Source of the DNA: Amycolatopsis tolypomycina
Lineage (GTDB): Bacteria > Actinomycetota > Actinomycetes > Mycobacteriales > Pseudonocardiaceae
DNA: 64,000 nucleotides
Direction of reading: 5' to 3'
NCBI RefSeq assembly: GCF_900105945.1
Contig: NZ_FNSO01000004.1
Span: 6,824,001 to 6,888,000, forward strand
Part shown: one piece after another, positions 48,998 to 57,967 of the stretch
How positions within the stretch are numbered: position 1 is the first letter of the stretch
How the letters are laid out: every line of letters begins with the position of its first letter
Translations under genes and position numbers: made by a program
Notes under the pieces: generated by a model
What the model was told of the DNA's origin: nothing
Seen by the model: only the letters and a program-made list of their open reading frames with translations
The model's database searches: none

Positions 48998-51043
48998 ATG
49001 GACACCATCACCCGAACCACCGGCGGCGGCCTGGCGCGGCTGGCCGGCTGGGCGCAGCGCCACCGGTGGCTCGCCGTCGCGCTCTGGGCCCTGCTCCTCA
49101 TCGGCGTCACGTTCACCTCGCAGCTGGCCGGCAGCGCGTTCCACGACGACAACTCGTTGCCCGGCACGGAATCCCAGCAGGTCGTCGACCTGCTCGACAA
49201 GACGGCGCAGTCCGGCGCGAGCGCGCAGATCGTGCTGAAGGCCGACGGCGGGCTCGCCGCGAACCGCGCGCCGATCGACACGATGCTCGACGACGTCCGG
49301 TCGCTGCCGCACGTGCGGTCGGTGACCGAGCCGACGCCCTCGCCGGACGGGCGCATCGGCTACGCCACCGTCACCTTCGACGCGGCTTCGACCGATCTGC
49401 CCTACGACGACATCGTGAAGTTCGCCGACACCGCGAAGCAGGCCGGCCCGGTCGAGGTCGCGCTCGCCGGCGACCCGATCGAGCGGATCTCCGAAAGCGG
49501 CGGTCCCGCGGAAGGCGCCGGCCTGCTCGCCGCGCTGGTCATCCTCGTGTTCCTGTTCCGCTCGCTGCTCGCGGCCGGGCTGCCGGTGATCACCGCGGTG
49601 TTCGCCGTCGGCAGCACACTGGGCGTGATCACGGTCGTCTCGCACTTCGTCGACATCGCCAGCTACACCGCGCCGCTGATGATGCTGGTCGGGTTCGGCG
49701 TCGGCGTCGACTACGCGCTGCTGATCTTCTCCCGCTACCGCACGGAAATCCTCGCCGGCCACGACCGCGACGCGGCCGCCCGGCGCGCGCTCGACACCGC
49801 CGGCCGTTCGGTGCTGTTCGCCGGGACGACCGTGATCATCGCGCTGCTCGGCCTCCTCGCGCTCGGGCTCGGCGGGCTGCGCGGGGTCGCGTTGTCCGTC
49901 GCGCTCACCGTCCTGATGACGATGCTCGCGTCCGTCACGCTGCTGCCCGCGCTGCTGTCGCTGTTCGGCAAGCGGCTCGAGCGCGGCATCCGGCGGCACG
50001 CCGCTCGACGCGACCACGGCAAGGCGTGGCGACGGCTCGCCGACGGCGTCCAACGACGTCCCGTGGCGCCGCTGGCGATCGGCCTGATCGTCCTCATCGG
50101 ACTGTCCATTCCGGCCGCTGGCATGCGCCTCGGGTTCGCCGACGCGAGCACGGACCCGGCCGGCTCGACCACGCGGAAGGCGTACGACCTGCTGGCCGAG
50201 GGCTTCGGCCCTGGCTTCACCGGCCCGCTCGCGATCGTCACCGAGGACGGCGACACCGACGCGCTGCAGCGGAAGCTCGCGGCCACCCCTGGCATCGCGC
50301 AGGTCCTGCCGCCGGCGGGTCGCACGGTGCTCGCGTTCCCGACGACGTCACCCCAGGACGAGGCCACGGCCGAGCTGGTGACGCGGCTGCGGACCGAGGT
50401 GCTGCCGACGCTGCCGGGCCACTACCTCGTCGGCGGCTCGGTCGCGGCGGCGACGGACTTCGCCGGTGCCGTGGCGAACCGGCTGCCGCTGTTCGTGCTG
50501 GTCGTCGTCGGGCTGTCGGCGTTGCTGCTCATGGTGGTGTTCCGGTCGATCCTGATCCCGCTCAAGGCCGCGTTGCTGAACCTGCTGAGCATCGGCGCCT
50601 CCCTCGGCGTGATGACGCTGGTGTTCGGCGACGGCTGGTTCGGCGCGCAGCCGGGCCCGATCGAGGCGTTCGTGCCGGTGATGATCTTCGCGATCGTCTT
50701 CGGGCTGTCGATGGACTACGAGGTGTTCCTGGTGTCCCGCATGCACGAGGAGTGGCGCCGCACGGGCGACGCGCGCCTGGCGGTGCGCGAAGGCCTGGCT
50801 TCGACCGGCGCGGTGATCACCGCGGCGGGCGCGATCATGGTGCTGGTGTTCGGCGCGTTCCTGCTGGACCCGTCCCGGATGCTGGCCCAGTTCGGCCTCG
50901 GCCTGGCGGTCGCGGTCCTGCTGGACGCACTGGTGATCCGCTGCCTGCTCGTCCCGGCGATCATGCGGCTGCTGGGCGCCCGCGCGTGGTGGCTGCCGGG
51001 GTGGCTGGACCGCCGGTTGCCGCACTTCGCCTTGGAGCCGTGA
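48998..51043 (+). CDS. MMPL family membrane transporter
   Basis: A 681-residue RND-superfamily transporter with about 11 or 12 membrane helices in two similar halves, each with an extracytoplasmic domain after the first helix. Typical segments are GAGLLAALVILVFLFRSLLAAGLPVI, VGFGVGVDYALLIFSRYR and, in the second half, IVFGLSMDYEVFLVSRMHEEW. MMPL proteins export lipids or small molecules. ATG 48998 is preferred over TTG 48989. It follows a two-component pair that may control it. Confidence 0.9.
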   Translation: MDTITRTTGGGLARLAGWAQRHRWLAVALWALLLIGVTFTSQLAGSAFHDDNSLPGTESQQVVDLLDKTAQSGASAQIVLKADGGLAANRAPIDTMLDDVRSLPHVRSVTEPTPSPDGRIGYATVTFDAASTDLPYDDIVKFADTAKQAGPVEVALAGDPIERISESGGPAEGAGLLAALVILVFLFRSLLAAGLPVITAVFAVGSTLGVITVVSHFVDIASYTAPLMMLVGFGVGVDYALLIFSRYRTEILAGHDRDAAARRALDTAGRSVLFAGTTVIIALLGLLALGLGGLRGVALSVALTVLMTMLASVTLLPALLSLFGKRLERGIRRHAARRDHGKAWRRLADGVQRRPVAPLAIGLIVLIGLSIPAAGMRLGFADASTDPAGSTTRKAYDLLAEGFGPGFTGPLAIVTEDGDTDALQRKLAATPGIAQVLPPAGRTVLAFPTTSPQDEATAELVTRLRTEVLPTLPGHYLVGGSVAAATDFAGAVANRLPLFVLVVVGLSALLLMVVFRSILIPLKAALLNLLSIGASLGVMTLVFGDGWFGAQPGPIEAFVPVMIFAIVFGLSMDYEVFLVSRMHEEWRRTGDARLAVREGLASTGAVITAAGAIMVLVFGAFLLDPSRMLAQFGLGLAVAVLLDALVIRCLLVPAIMRLLGARAWWLPGWLDRRLPHFALEP

Positions 51044-51048
51044 CACGC

Positions 51049-51083
51049 CGAGGGCCGCCACCGGAGTCCGGTGGCGGCCCTCG
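51049..51083. terminator. Bidirectional hairpin between MMPL and fadB
   Basis: Perfect 17-bp arms (51049-51065 and 51067-51083) around one central base, rich in GGCCGCCACCGG. It fills the 51-bp gap between two convergent genes and would end transcription from both sides. Confidence 0.85.
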
Positions 51084-51094
51084 AACGTCAGCCC

Positions 51095-53266
51095 TTATTC
51101 GTAGATCTCGCCCTTGGCGGCCTTCTCCACCAGCGACGCCGGCGGCTCGAAGTGGTCGCCGTACCGGGCCGCGAGCTCACGCGCCCGGTCGACGAAGCCC
51201 TGCAGGCCACCCTCGTACTGGTTGATGTACTGGATGACGCCGCCGGTCCACGCCGGGAAGCCGATGCCGAAGATCGAGCCGATGTTGGCGTCGGCCACCG
51301 ACGTCAGCACGCCCTCGTCGAAGCACTTGACCGTCTCGAGCGCCTCGGCGAAGAGCATCCGCTCCTTGAGATCCTCGAACGGCACCTCGGCCGAGCCCGA
51401 CTTGAACGCGTCGCGCAGGCCGGGCCAGAGGCCGGTGCGCTTGCCTTCCGAGTCGTAGTCGTAGAAGCCCGCGCCCGTCGAACGGCCCTTGCGGTCGAAC
51501 TCCTCGACCATCCGGTCGATCACGGCCTCCGACGCGTGCGCCTTCCACGTGCCGCCCGCGGCCTCGATCGCCTCGCGGGTCTCCTTGCGGATCTTGCGCG
51601 GCAGGGTCAGCGTCAGCTCGTCCATCAGCTGCAGCGGCGGCGCCGGGTAGCCCGCCTGCGAACCGGCCTGCTCGATCGACGCCGGCGCGACACCTTCGCC
51701 CAGCGCGGCGACGGCCTCGTTGAGGAACGTGCCGATCACGCGCGAGGTGAAGAAGCCGCGGCTGTCGTTGACGACGATCGGGGTCTTCTTGATCTGCAGC
51801 GTGTAGTCGAAGACCTTGGCCAGCGTGGCCGGCGACGTCTTCTCGCCGCAGATGATCTCGACCAGCGGCATCTTGTCGACCGGCGAGAAGAAGTGGATCC
51901 CGATGAAGTCCTCGGTGCGCTGCACGCCCTCGGCGAGGGTGGTGATCGGCAGCGTCGAGGTGTTGGAGCCCAGCACCGCGTCGGCGTTGACGATGCTCTC
52001 GATCTCGCCGAACACCTTGTGCTTCAGCTCGACGCTCTCGAACACGGCCTCGATGACGAAGTCGACGCCCGCGAAGTCGGCCGGGTCGGCGGTCGGCTTG
52101 ATCTTGGCCAGCAGCGCGTCCGACTTCTCCTGCGTGGTCTTGCCGCGCGAAAGGGCCTTCTGCTCGAGCTTCTCCGCGTAGCCCTTGCCCTTCTCGGCCG
52201 CCTCCTGCGAGACGTCCTTGAGGACGACGTCGATGCCCGCCTTCGCCGAGACGTACGCGATCGCCGCGCCCATCATCCCGGCGCCCAGCACACCCACCTT
52301 CTTGGCGGTGTACTTCTCGAAGCCGTCCGGCCGCGAGCCGCCGGAGTTGATGGTCTGCAGGTCGAAGAAGAACGCCTTCGTCATGTTCTTCGAGACCTGG
52401 CCGGTGGCGAGGTGGATGAAGTAGCGCGTCTCGATCGTGATCGCGGTGTCGAAGTCGACCTGCGCGCCCTCGATCGCGGCGGCCAGGATCGCCCGCGGCG
52501 CCGGCATGTTCGCGCCCTTGATCTGCTTGCGCAGGTTCGCCGGGAACGCCGGCAGGTTGGCCGCGAAGCTCGGGTTCGACGGGGTGCCGCCGGGGATCTT
52601 GTAGCCCTTGACGTCCCACGGCTGCACGCCGCCTTCGGGGTTCGCCTTGATCCACGCCTTCGCGGCGGGGACGAGCTCCTCGACCGTGCCGACGAGCTCG
52701 TGCACCAGGCCGAGTTCCTTGGCCTTGGCCGGGCGGTGCCGCTGGCCCTGGAGCAGGACGTTCAGCAGCGCGCTCTGGATGCCGAGGAGGCGCACGGTGC
52801 GCACGACGCCACCGCCGCCGGGCAGCAGGCCCAGCGTCACCTCGGGCAGGCCGATCTGGCTGCCCTTGACGTCGGCGGCGATGCGGTGGTGCGTCGCCAG
52901 CGCGATTTCGAGGCCACCGCCGAGCGCGGCGCCGTTGATCGCCGCGACGACCGGCTTGCCGAGCTGCTCGATGCGGCGCATCTGCCCCTTCATCAGGGTG
53001 CTGCCCTCGGTCAGCTCGACCGCGTGCTCGGGCTTGGCCTGGATGAGGTCGTTGAGGTCGCCGCCGGCGAAGAACGTCTTCTTGGCGGACGTGATGACGA
53101 CGCCGGTGATGGAGTCCTTCTCGGCCTCCAGGCGGTCGACCGTGACACCGAGCGACTCGCGGAAGTCGGCGTTCATCGTGTTCGCCGACTGGTTCGGGTC
53201 ATCCAGGGTCAGGGTGACGATGCCGTCTTCGTCCTGTTCCCAGCGGATGGTCTTGCTTTCGGCCAT
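51095..53266 (-). CDS. fadB: Fatty-acid beta-oxidation multifunctional enzyme (enoyl-CoA hydratase/3-hydroxyacyl-CoA dehydrogenase)
   Basis: A 723-residue fusion. The N-terminal crotonase domain (about 10-250) has the oxyanion-hole blocks [11 protein letters not shown] and [14 protein letters not shown] and the catalytic Glu region [14 protein letters not shown]. The dehydrogenase part begins with the NAD motif [17 protein letters not shown] and has the catalytic His in [17 protein letters not shown]. It hydrates enoyl-CoA and oxidises the 3-hydroxyacyl-CoA. ATG 53266 is 8 bp after the thiolase stop, so fadA-fadB form an operon. Confidence 0.93.
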   Translation of the reverse strand: MAESKTIRWEQDEDGIVTLTLDDPNQSANTMNADFRESLGVTVDRLEAEKDSITGVVITSAKKTFFAGGDLNDLIQAKPEHAVELTEGSTLMKGQMRRIEQLGKPVVAAINGAALGGGLEIALATHHRIAADVKGSQIGLPEVTLGLLPGGGGVVRTVRLLGIQSALLNVLLQGQRHRPAKAKELGLVHELVGTVEELVPAAKAWIKANPEGGVQPWDVKGYKIPGGTPSNPSFAANLPAFPANLRKQIKGANMPAPRAILAAAIEGAQVDFDTAITIETRYFIHLATGQVSKNMTKAFFFDLQTINSGGSRPDGFEKYTAKKVGVLGAGMMGAAIAYVSAKAGIDVVLKDVSQEAAEKGKGYAEKLEQKALSRGKTTQEKSDALLAKIKPTADPADFAGVDFVIEAVFESVELKHKVFGEIESIVNADAVLGSNTSTLPITTLAEGVQRTEDFIGIHFFSPVDKMPLVEIICGEKTSPATLAKVFDYTLQIKKTPIVVNDSRGFFTSRVIGTFLNEAVAALGEGVAPASIEQAGSQAGYPAPPLQLMDELTLTLPRKIRKETREAIEAAGGTWKAHASEAVIDRMVEEFDRKGRSTGAGFYDYDSEGKRTGLWPGLRDAFKSGSAEVPFEDLKERMLFAEALETVKCFDEGVLTSVADANIGSIFGIGFPAWTGGVIQYINQYEGGLQGFVDRARELAARYGDHFEPPASLVEKAAKGEIYE

Positions 53267-53274
53267 TGGAGTCC

Positions 53275-54486
53275 TCACACCCGCTCGATGATGGTCGCGA
53301 CGCCCATGCCGCCGCCGATGCACAGGGTCACCAGGGCGCGGCGCGCCTGGCGGCGTTCCAGCTCGTCGACCACGGTGCCGACCAGCATCGCGCCGGTGGC
53401 GCCGAGCGGGTGACCCATGGCGATCGCGCCGCCGTTGACGTTGACCTTCTCCTCGTCGAGGTGCAGGTCCTTGATCCACTTGAGCACGACGGACGCGAAC
53501 GCCTCGTTGAGCTCCCACAGGTCGATGTCCTCGGGCTTGAGACCCGCGGTCTTCAGGACCTTTTCGGTGGCCGGGGTCGGCCCGGTGAGCATGATCGTCG
53601 GCTCGGAGCCGATCGACGCGGTCGCCACGATCCGGGCGCGCGGGGTCAGCCCGAAGGTCTTGCCGACCTGCTCGGAGCCGACCAGCACCAGCGCGGCGCC
53701 GTCGACGATGCCGGAGGAGTTGCCGCCGGTGTGGACGTGGTTGATGCGCTCGACCGAGTGGTACTTCTGCAGCGCGACGGCGTCGAAGCCGCCCAGCTCG
53801 CCGATGCCCGCGAAGGCCGGCTTGAGCTTGCCGAGGCCCTCGACGGTGGAGCCGGGGCGGCGGTGCTCGTCGTGGTCGAGGATCGTGACGCCGTTGATGT
53901 CCTTGACCGGCACGACGGACTTGGCGAAGTACCCGCCGGACCAGGCGGCCTCGGCACGGTCCTGCGAGCGGACGGCCCAGCGGTCGACGTCCTCGCGGGA
54001 GAAGCCCTCGATGGTCGCGATCAGGTCGGCGCCGGTGCCCTGCGGGACGATGTAGTTGTCGTAGGCGGTGGCCGGGTCCATGAACAGCGCGCCGCCGTCG
54101 GAGCCCATGGGTACGCGCGACATCGACTCGACACCGCCGGCGATGACCAGCTGGTCCCAGCCGGAGCGCACCTTCTGCGCGGCGGTGTTGGTGGCTTCGA
54201 GGCCGGAGGCGCAGAAGCGGTTGAGCTGCACGCCGGCGACGGTCTCGGGCAGGCCCGCGTTCAGCGCGGCGGTGCGCGCGATCACGGCGCCCTGCTCGCC
54301 GACCGGGGAGACGACGCCCAGCACGATGTCGTCGATCGCCTGCGGGTCGAGGTTCGGGTGGCGGACCTTCAGTTCGTTGATCAGGCCGACCACCAGGTCG
54401 ACCGGCTTGGTGCCGTGCAGGGCACCGCCCTTGTTCTTGCCGCGAGGCGTGCGGATCGCCTCGTAGATGTAGGCCTCGCTACTCAC
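53275..54486 (-). CDS. fadA: Acetyl-CoA C-acyltransferase (thiolase)
   Basis: A 403-residue thiolase with the acyl-carrying Cys C92 in [10 protein letters not shown], the [16 protein letters not shown] loop, the His in [11 protein letters not shown] and the second Cys in TLCIGGGMG. It releases acetyl-CoA from 3-ketoacyl-CoA made by FadB. GTG 54486 follows GAGGAG. It heads the operon and is divergent from a TetR-type regulator; a 12-bp palindrome lies between them. Confidence 0.93.
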   Translation of the reverse strand: MSSEAYIYEAIRTPRGKNKGGALHGTKPVDLVVGLINELKVRHPNLDPQAIDDIVLGVVSPVGEQGAVIARTAALNAGLPETVAGVQLNRFCASGLEATNTAAQKVRSGWDQLVIAGGVESMSRVPMGSDGGALFMDPATAYDNYIVPQGTGADLIATIEGFSREDVDRWAVRSQDRAEAAWSGGYFAKSVVPVKDINGVTILDHDEHRRPGSTVEGLGKLKPAFAGIGELGGFDAVALQKYHSVERINHVHTGGNSSGIVDGAALVLVGSEQVGKTFGLTPRARIVATASIGSEPTIMLTGPTPATEKVLKTAGLKPEDIDLWELNEAFASVVLKWIKDLHLDEEKVNVNGGAIAMGHPLGATGAMLVGTVVDELERRQARRALVTLCIGGGMGVATIIERV

Positions 54487-54552
54487 TGAACAACTCCTCG
54501 CGAGCGTGTGGGACGTCGTTGTGCCGTGACCGACTGTACCGGCCAGTAGGGC

Positions 54553-54564
54553 TAATGGCCATTA
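54553..54564. promoter_or_regulatory. Palindrome TAATGGCCATTA between fadA and the TetR gene
   Basis: A perfect, A+T-rich 12-mer in the 149-bp divergent region, 67 bp from the fadA start and 72 bp from the TetR start. It is a good candidate operator through which the TetR protein represses fadAB and itself. Confidence 0.6.
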
Positions 54565-54635
54565 ACATATCTCCGGATAACCCCATGGTGTCAATGGGTT
54601 GCAGCTGTGCCATGAGCCGCTATCGTTCACTCACC

Positions 54636-55808
54636 ATGACCGAACGCAGCCTCCGCCCCCGCGACCGCAAGGCCCAGCTGGCCGCGGTGGCCGCGGAGCT
54701 GTTCCGCGCCCGCGGCTTCCCCGGCGTCGGCATCAAGGACATCGCCGACGCGGCGGGCGTCACCGGCCCCGCGCTGTACCGGCACTTCGCGGACAAGCAG
54801 GCGATCCTGGCGTACGTGGTCCTGACGGGTTTCGAGGAGCTGGAGGAGGCGACGGCGGAGGCACTGTCGGACTCGGTTCCCCTCGCTGACCAGCTGGAAT
54901 ACCTGCTGGGCCTGCTCGCCACCCAGGCGGTCGAGCGCCGCGAGATCGCGGCGCTGTGGCGCTGGGAAGGCCGCCACCTGCCGAAGGAGGACCAGCGCGA
55001 GATCGCCCGCAGGTCACTGCTGACACTGGCGGCGTGGTCGAAGGCCCTGCTGGCCCGGCGCCCGGAGCTGACGGCGGAGGACGCGGAGCTCCTCTGCTGG
55101 GCGGCGCTGTCGGTGTTCGGCAGTGTTTCGGTGCACCACACGTCGGTTGCCCGCCGCCGCTTCGCTGCGTTGCTCGTCGACCTGGCCCTCGGTGTGCTGA
55201 ACGCCACACTGCCACCGCCGGCCTCACCACCGTCGGTCCCGGCACTGAGCCTCGGCACCCCATCCCGCCGCGAGCAGGTCCTGGCGGAGGCAACATCCCT
55301 GTTCGCCCACCGAGGCTTCCACGACGTGAGCATGGAGGAAATCGGCGCGGCGGCGGGCATAGCCGGCCCCAGCGTCTACCGCCACTTCCCCAGCAAGGCG
55401 GCCCTGATGGTGGCCATCGGCCACCGAGCGGCGGACAGGCTGGCGTTGGCGGCCGAGCGAGCACTTCAAGCACCCGACGAACGTTCGGCGTTGCGCCGCC
55501 TGGCGGCGTCGTACGTGCACACGATTCTGCACACGCCGGAACTGCTGGTGTCGTTCTCGGCGGACCGGGTGACGATGCCGGACCGCGACAAGGCGGATCT
55601 GCTGCGGGTACAACGGGATTACGTGGCCCAGTGGGTGAGGCTGCTGTCAGCGGTCCGGCCGGAGCTGCCGGCCCGGGAGGCAAAGATCACGGTCCACGCG
55701 GCGCTGACCATCGCGAACGACCTGGCGAGGACGCGCCGGGTGGCGTCGCGGCCGAACTTCGAAGCCGAGCTGACGACGTTGCTGCACACGGCCCTCGGTG
55801 TCGCCTGA
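54636..55808 (+). CDS. TetR-type regulator with two DNA-binding domains
   Basis: A 390-residue protein that is a head-to-tail fusion of two TetR units. The first HTH is at about 10-58 (FPGVGIKDIADAAGVTGPAL, YRHFADKQ). The second is at about 210-258 (FHDVSMEEIGAAAGIAGPSV, YRHFPSK). Each is followed by helical ligand-domain-like sequence, so one chain may act like a TetR dimer. ATG 54636 is favoured because TTGCAG (54599) and TATCGT (54621) would start a leaderless mRNA there; ATG 54612 is an alternative. It is probably the repressor of the divergent fadAB. Confidence 0.85.
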   Translation: MTERSLRPRDRKAQLAAVAAELFRARGFPGVGIKDIADAAGVTGPALYRHFADKQAILAYVVLTGFEELEEATAEALSDSVPLADQLEYLLGLLATQAVERREIAALWRWEGRHLPKEDQREIARRSLLTLAAWSKALLARRPELTAEDAELLCWAALSVFGSVSVHHTSVARRRFAALLVDLALGVLNATLPPPASPPSVPALSLGTPSRREQVLAEATSLFAHRGFHDVSMEEIGAAAGIAGPSVYRHFPSKAALMVAIGHRAADRLALAAERALQAPDERSALRRLAASYVHTILHTPELLVSFSADRVTMPDRDKADLLRVQRDYVAQWVRLLSAVRPELPAREAKITVHAALTIANDLARTRRVASRPNFEAELTTLLHTALGVA

Positions 55809-55917
55809 ACCGAAACGCGGATCAGTTCACTACCTTCCGCCCTTCCTGCCGGGGGCGCCGGTCAGGCATCATGGATCTGGCGACTCGGCCGTTTCCGTTC
55901 GTGAGTGGGGATGGGAC

Positions 55918-56100
55918 ATGAACAGAGTTCTCGAACACGCGAACCTGGGCGCACCGCTGGTCGATCTGAGTGCGGTGCCGCTCACCGCGCTGCGCACCAT
56001 GGACAACCCGGAGTTGCAACGGGCCTTGCGCCGTGTGGTCGAGCAATCGGCGGCTCCGCAGTTCTGCGACCAGAAGCGCGACAGCAGCTGGCACCACTAG
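55918..56100 (+). CDS. FxsA-like RiPP precursor peptide
   Basis: A 60-residue peptide. The middle part (PLVDLSAVPLTALRTM, then NPELQRALRRVVEQ) matches the leader pattern of FXSXX-COOH precursor peptides (Leu-x-Asp-Leu-Ser, then ALRRV). The C-terminal part FCDQKRDSSWHH is the presumed core but lacks the exact Phe-x-Ser-x-x ending. A putative peptide hydroxylase gene starts 10 bases after the stop. ATG 55918 has a GGGGATGGG upstream. The leader similarity is seen directly; the core boundaries and modification are inferred. Confidence 0.7.
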   Translation: MNRVLEHANLGAPLVDLSAVPLTALRTMDNPELQRALRRVVEQSAAPQFCDQKRDSSWHH

Positions 56101-56110
56101 CAGTGCCGTC

Positions 56111-57961
56111 ATGCCGGCGGGCCAGGAACACGTGACACCGGCCGAACTGCCGGTGCACCGGATCGGGACAGCGGATTTCGACGCGATCGCGAACGGAACC
56201 GGCGATATCGGTGCAATGCGGCTGCTGCGCGAAGCGGAACGCAGCCGGAGATTGCTCCTGCTGCGCGCGATCACCGACCTCGTGGCGAAGGACCCGGCGG
56301 CGCGCGGCCCGCTCCCGCACCCGGACGAAGCGTGGGACCTGCTGGCCCGCGTGCAGAACATCGCGCCCGAGGCCGTCGACCTCCTGCTCGGTCACCCCTA
56401 CACCGGAACATGGGCGGGCTACACGATCCGGTTGCTGCGCAAGCAGATCACCGGCGTCTGCCCGCTGTGGGTGCACACCGGGCACCTGCAGGCACTGGCG
56501 GCCGCGGCGGCGATCCGCGCCGGCCTCGACTTCACCGCGACCATCCCGGTCTGGGCCGGCACCGCGATGCTCCCCGGTCTCGGGGTGGCCCGGTTCCGGG
56601 CCGACACCGAATGGATGGTGGCGGAGGTACGCCGGGCAGGAGCCGTGCTGGAGCTGGACAACGGCCGCCAGGTCGTCCGGGCGCCCGCAGATCCGGCCGC
56701 GGAAGGGCCGGGCTGGTGGGGCCTGCGCGAGGTGACGGCGATGTCCGGTGACCGCGTGCTTTCCGTGCGCCTCGACGACCTCGACCCGTACCGCGGTTCC
56801 TTCGAACCCGTGCTGCCCCAACGCATTCCGGCGGAAGAACTGACCCGCTGGGCGCACCTGCTCGACGGCGCCTGGCGATTGATCGTCCGCTGCCTGCCCG
56901 ACACGGCCGACGCGTTCCCGGTCGGGTTCAGCTCCCTCGTGCCACGGCCGATGCAGCCGTTCCGCACCACCAGCGCGTCGAGCGGAGAGGCGTTCGGCAG
57001 CGCCGTCATTTCGCGGCCCGCCGATGCCGCCTCGCTCGCCGCGTCACTGGTGCACGAGTTCCAGCACAACCGGCTGAGCGGGTTGATGCACCTGCGCCTG
57101 CTGCACGGAGACGACCCGGCCGAGCGGTTCTACACCGCATGGCGTGACGACCCACGGCCGATCGGCGGTGTTTTCCAGGGCGTGTATGCCTTTTTCGGTG
57201 TCACGGCGTTCTGGCGCGCACTGGCCCGGCTCGAAGACGAACCGTTCCGGCCAATTGCCGAGTTCGAATTCGCCTACTGGCGGCAAGCGGTCTGGCAGGT
57301 CTTGGACGTGCTCCGGGCCGATCCCTGGCTGACCATCGACGGACGGCGGTTCCTGCGCCGGATCGCCGAACAGCTCCGGCCGTGGCTGCGTGAACCCGTG
57401 CCGACGCCCCAAGCGACCGCGGCGAGCGCGGCCCTGCTCGACCACTACGCCGGCTGGCGGCTGCGTCACCTGCGGCCCGACCCGCTGGTCGTCCGGACCT
57501 TGGCCGAAGCGTGGTCGGCCGGGCGGCCGCGACCGGCGCTCGGCTTCCTGCCCGACGCCGACCCGACGCCGGTACCCGACGGCCGCTGGCACCACGCCCG
57601 CCTGGACCTGACCCGGCTCGCACTCGCCGACCCGGCCGGCTTCGTCCGGCACCGGCAGGACGTGCCGGACGCGACCACCGCCGACTTCGCGTATGTGTCC
57701 GGCCAGTTCGCCCAGGCGGCCGAGGGCTACCGGGCGGAGCTGTCCGCCGATCCGGACAGCCCGACGGCCTGGACGGGGCTCGGCCTCGCCCTTTCCCGGT
57801 CCGCCACCGGACCGGCCGGCTCGGTCCTGCTGCACCAGCCAGAACTCGTCCGGGCGGTACACCGCCTGCTGGCGGCCGACGGCGCCGCCCCGGACACCCC
57901 GGACGAACTCGCGAGCTGGCTCGGCTGGCTGCGGACCGGCACCCGGCCGGCCCGCAGCTGA
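56111..57961 (+). CDS. HEXXH-motif putative peptide-modifying enzyme (aKG-HExxH beta-hydroxylase type)
   Basis: A 616-residue protein of the HEXXH-motif family that accompanies FxsA-type precursors; such proteins are now annotated as 2-oxoglutarate-dependent peptide beta-hydroxylases. The motif is HEFQH with H315, E316 and H319 as likely metal ligands/acid residues. The N-terminal GAMRLLREAERSRRLLLLRAI block and the C-terminal TPR-like QFAQAAEGYRAELSADPDSPTAWTGLG region are also typical. In many clusters this domain is fused to the radical SAM protein FxsB; here it stands alone. ATG 56111 or GTG 56132 (better RBS, CCAGGAA) may be the start. Confidence 0.8.
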   Translation: MPAGQEHVTPAELPVHRIGTADFDAIANGTGDIGAMRLLREAERSRRLLLLRAITDLVAKDPAARGPLPHPDEAWDLLARVQNIAPEAVDLLLGHPYTGTWAGYTIRLLRKQITGVCPLWVHTGHLQALAAAAAIRAGLDFTATIPVWAGTAMLPGLGVARFRADTEWMVAEVRRAGAVLELDNGRQVVRAPADPAAEGPGWWGLREVTAMSGDRVLSVRLDDLDPYRGSFEPVLPQRIPAEELTRWAHLLDGAWRLIVRCLPDTADAFPVGFSSLVPRPMQPFRTTSASSGEAFGSAVISRPADAASLAASLVHEFQHNRLSGLMHLRLLHGDDPAERFYTAWRDDPRPIGGVFQGVYAFFGVTAFWRALARLEDEPFRPIAEFEFAYWRQAVWQVLDVLRADPWLTIDGRRFLRRIAEQLRPWLREPVPTPQATAASAALLDHYAGWRLRHLRPDPLVVRTLAEAWSAGRPRPALGFLPDADPTPVPDGRWHHARLDLTRLALADPAGFVRHRQDVPDATTADFAYVSGQFAQAAEGYRAELSADPDSPTAWTGLGLALSRSATGPAGSVLLHQPELVRAVHRLLAADGAAPDTPDELASWLGWLRTGTRPARS

Positions 57962-57967
57962 CCGGCG

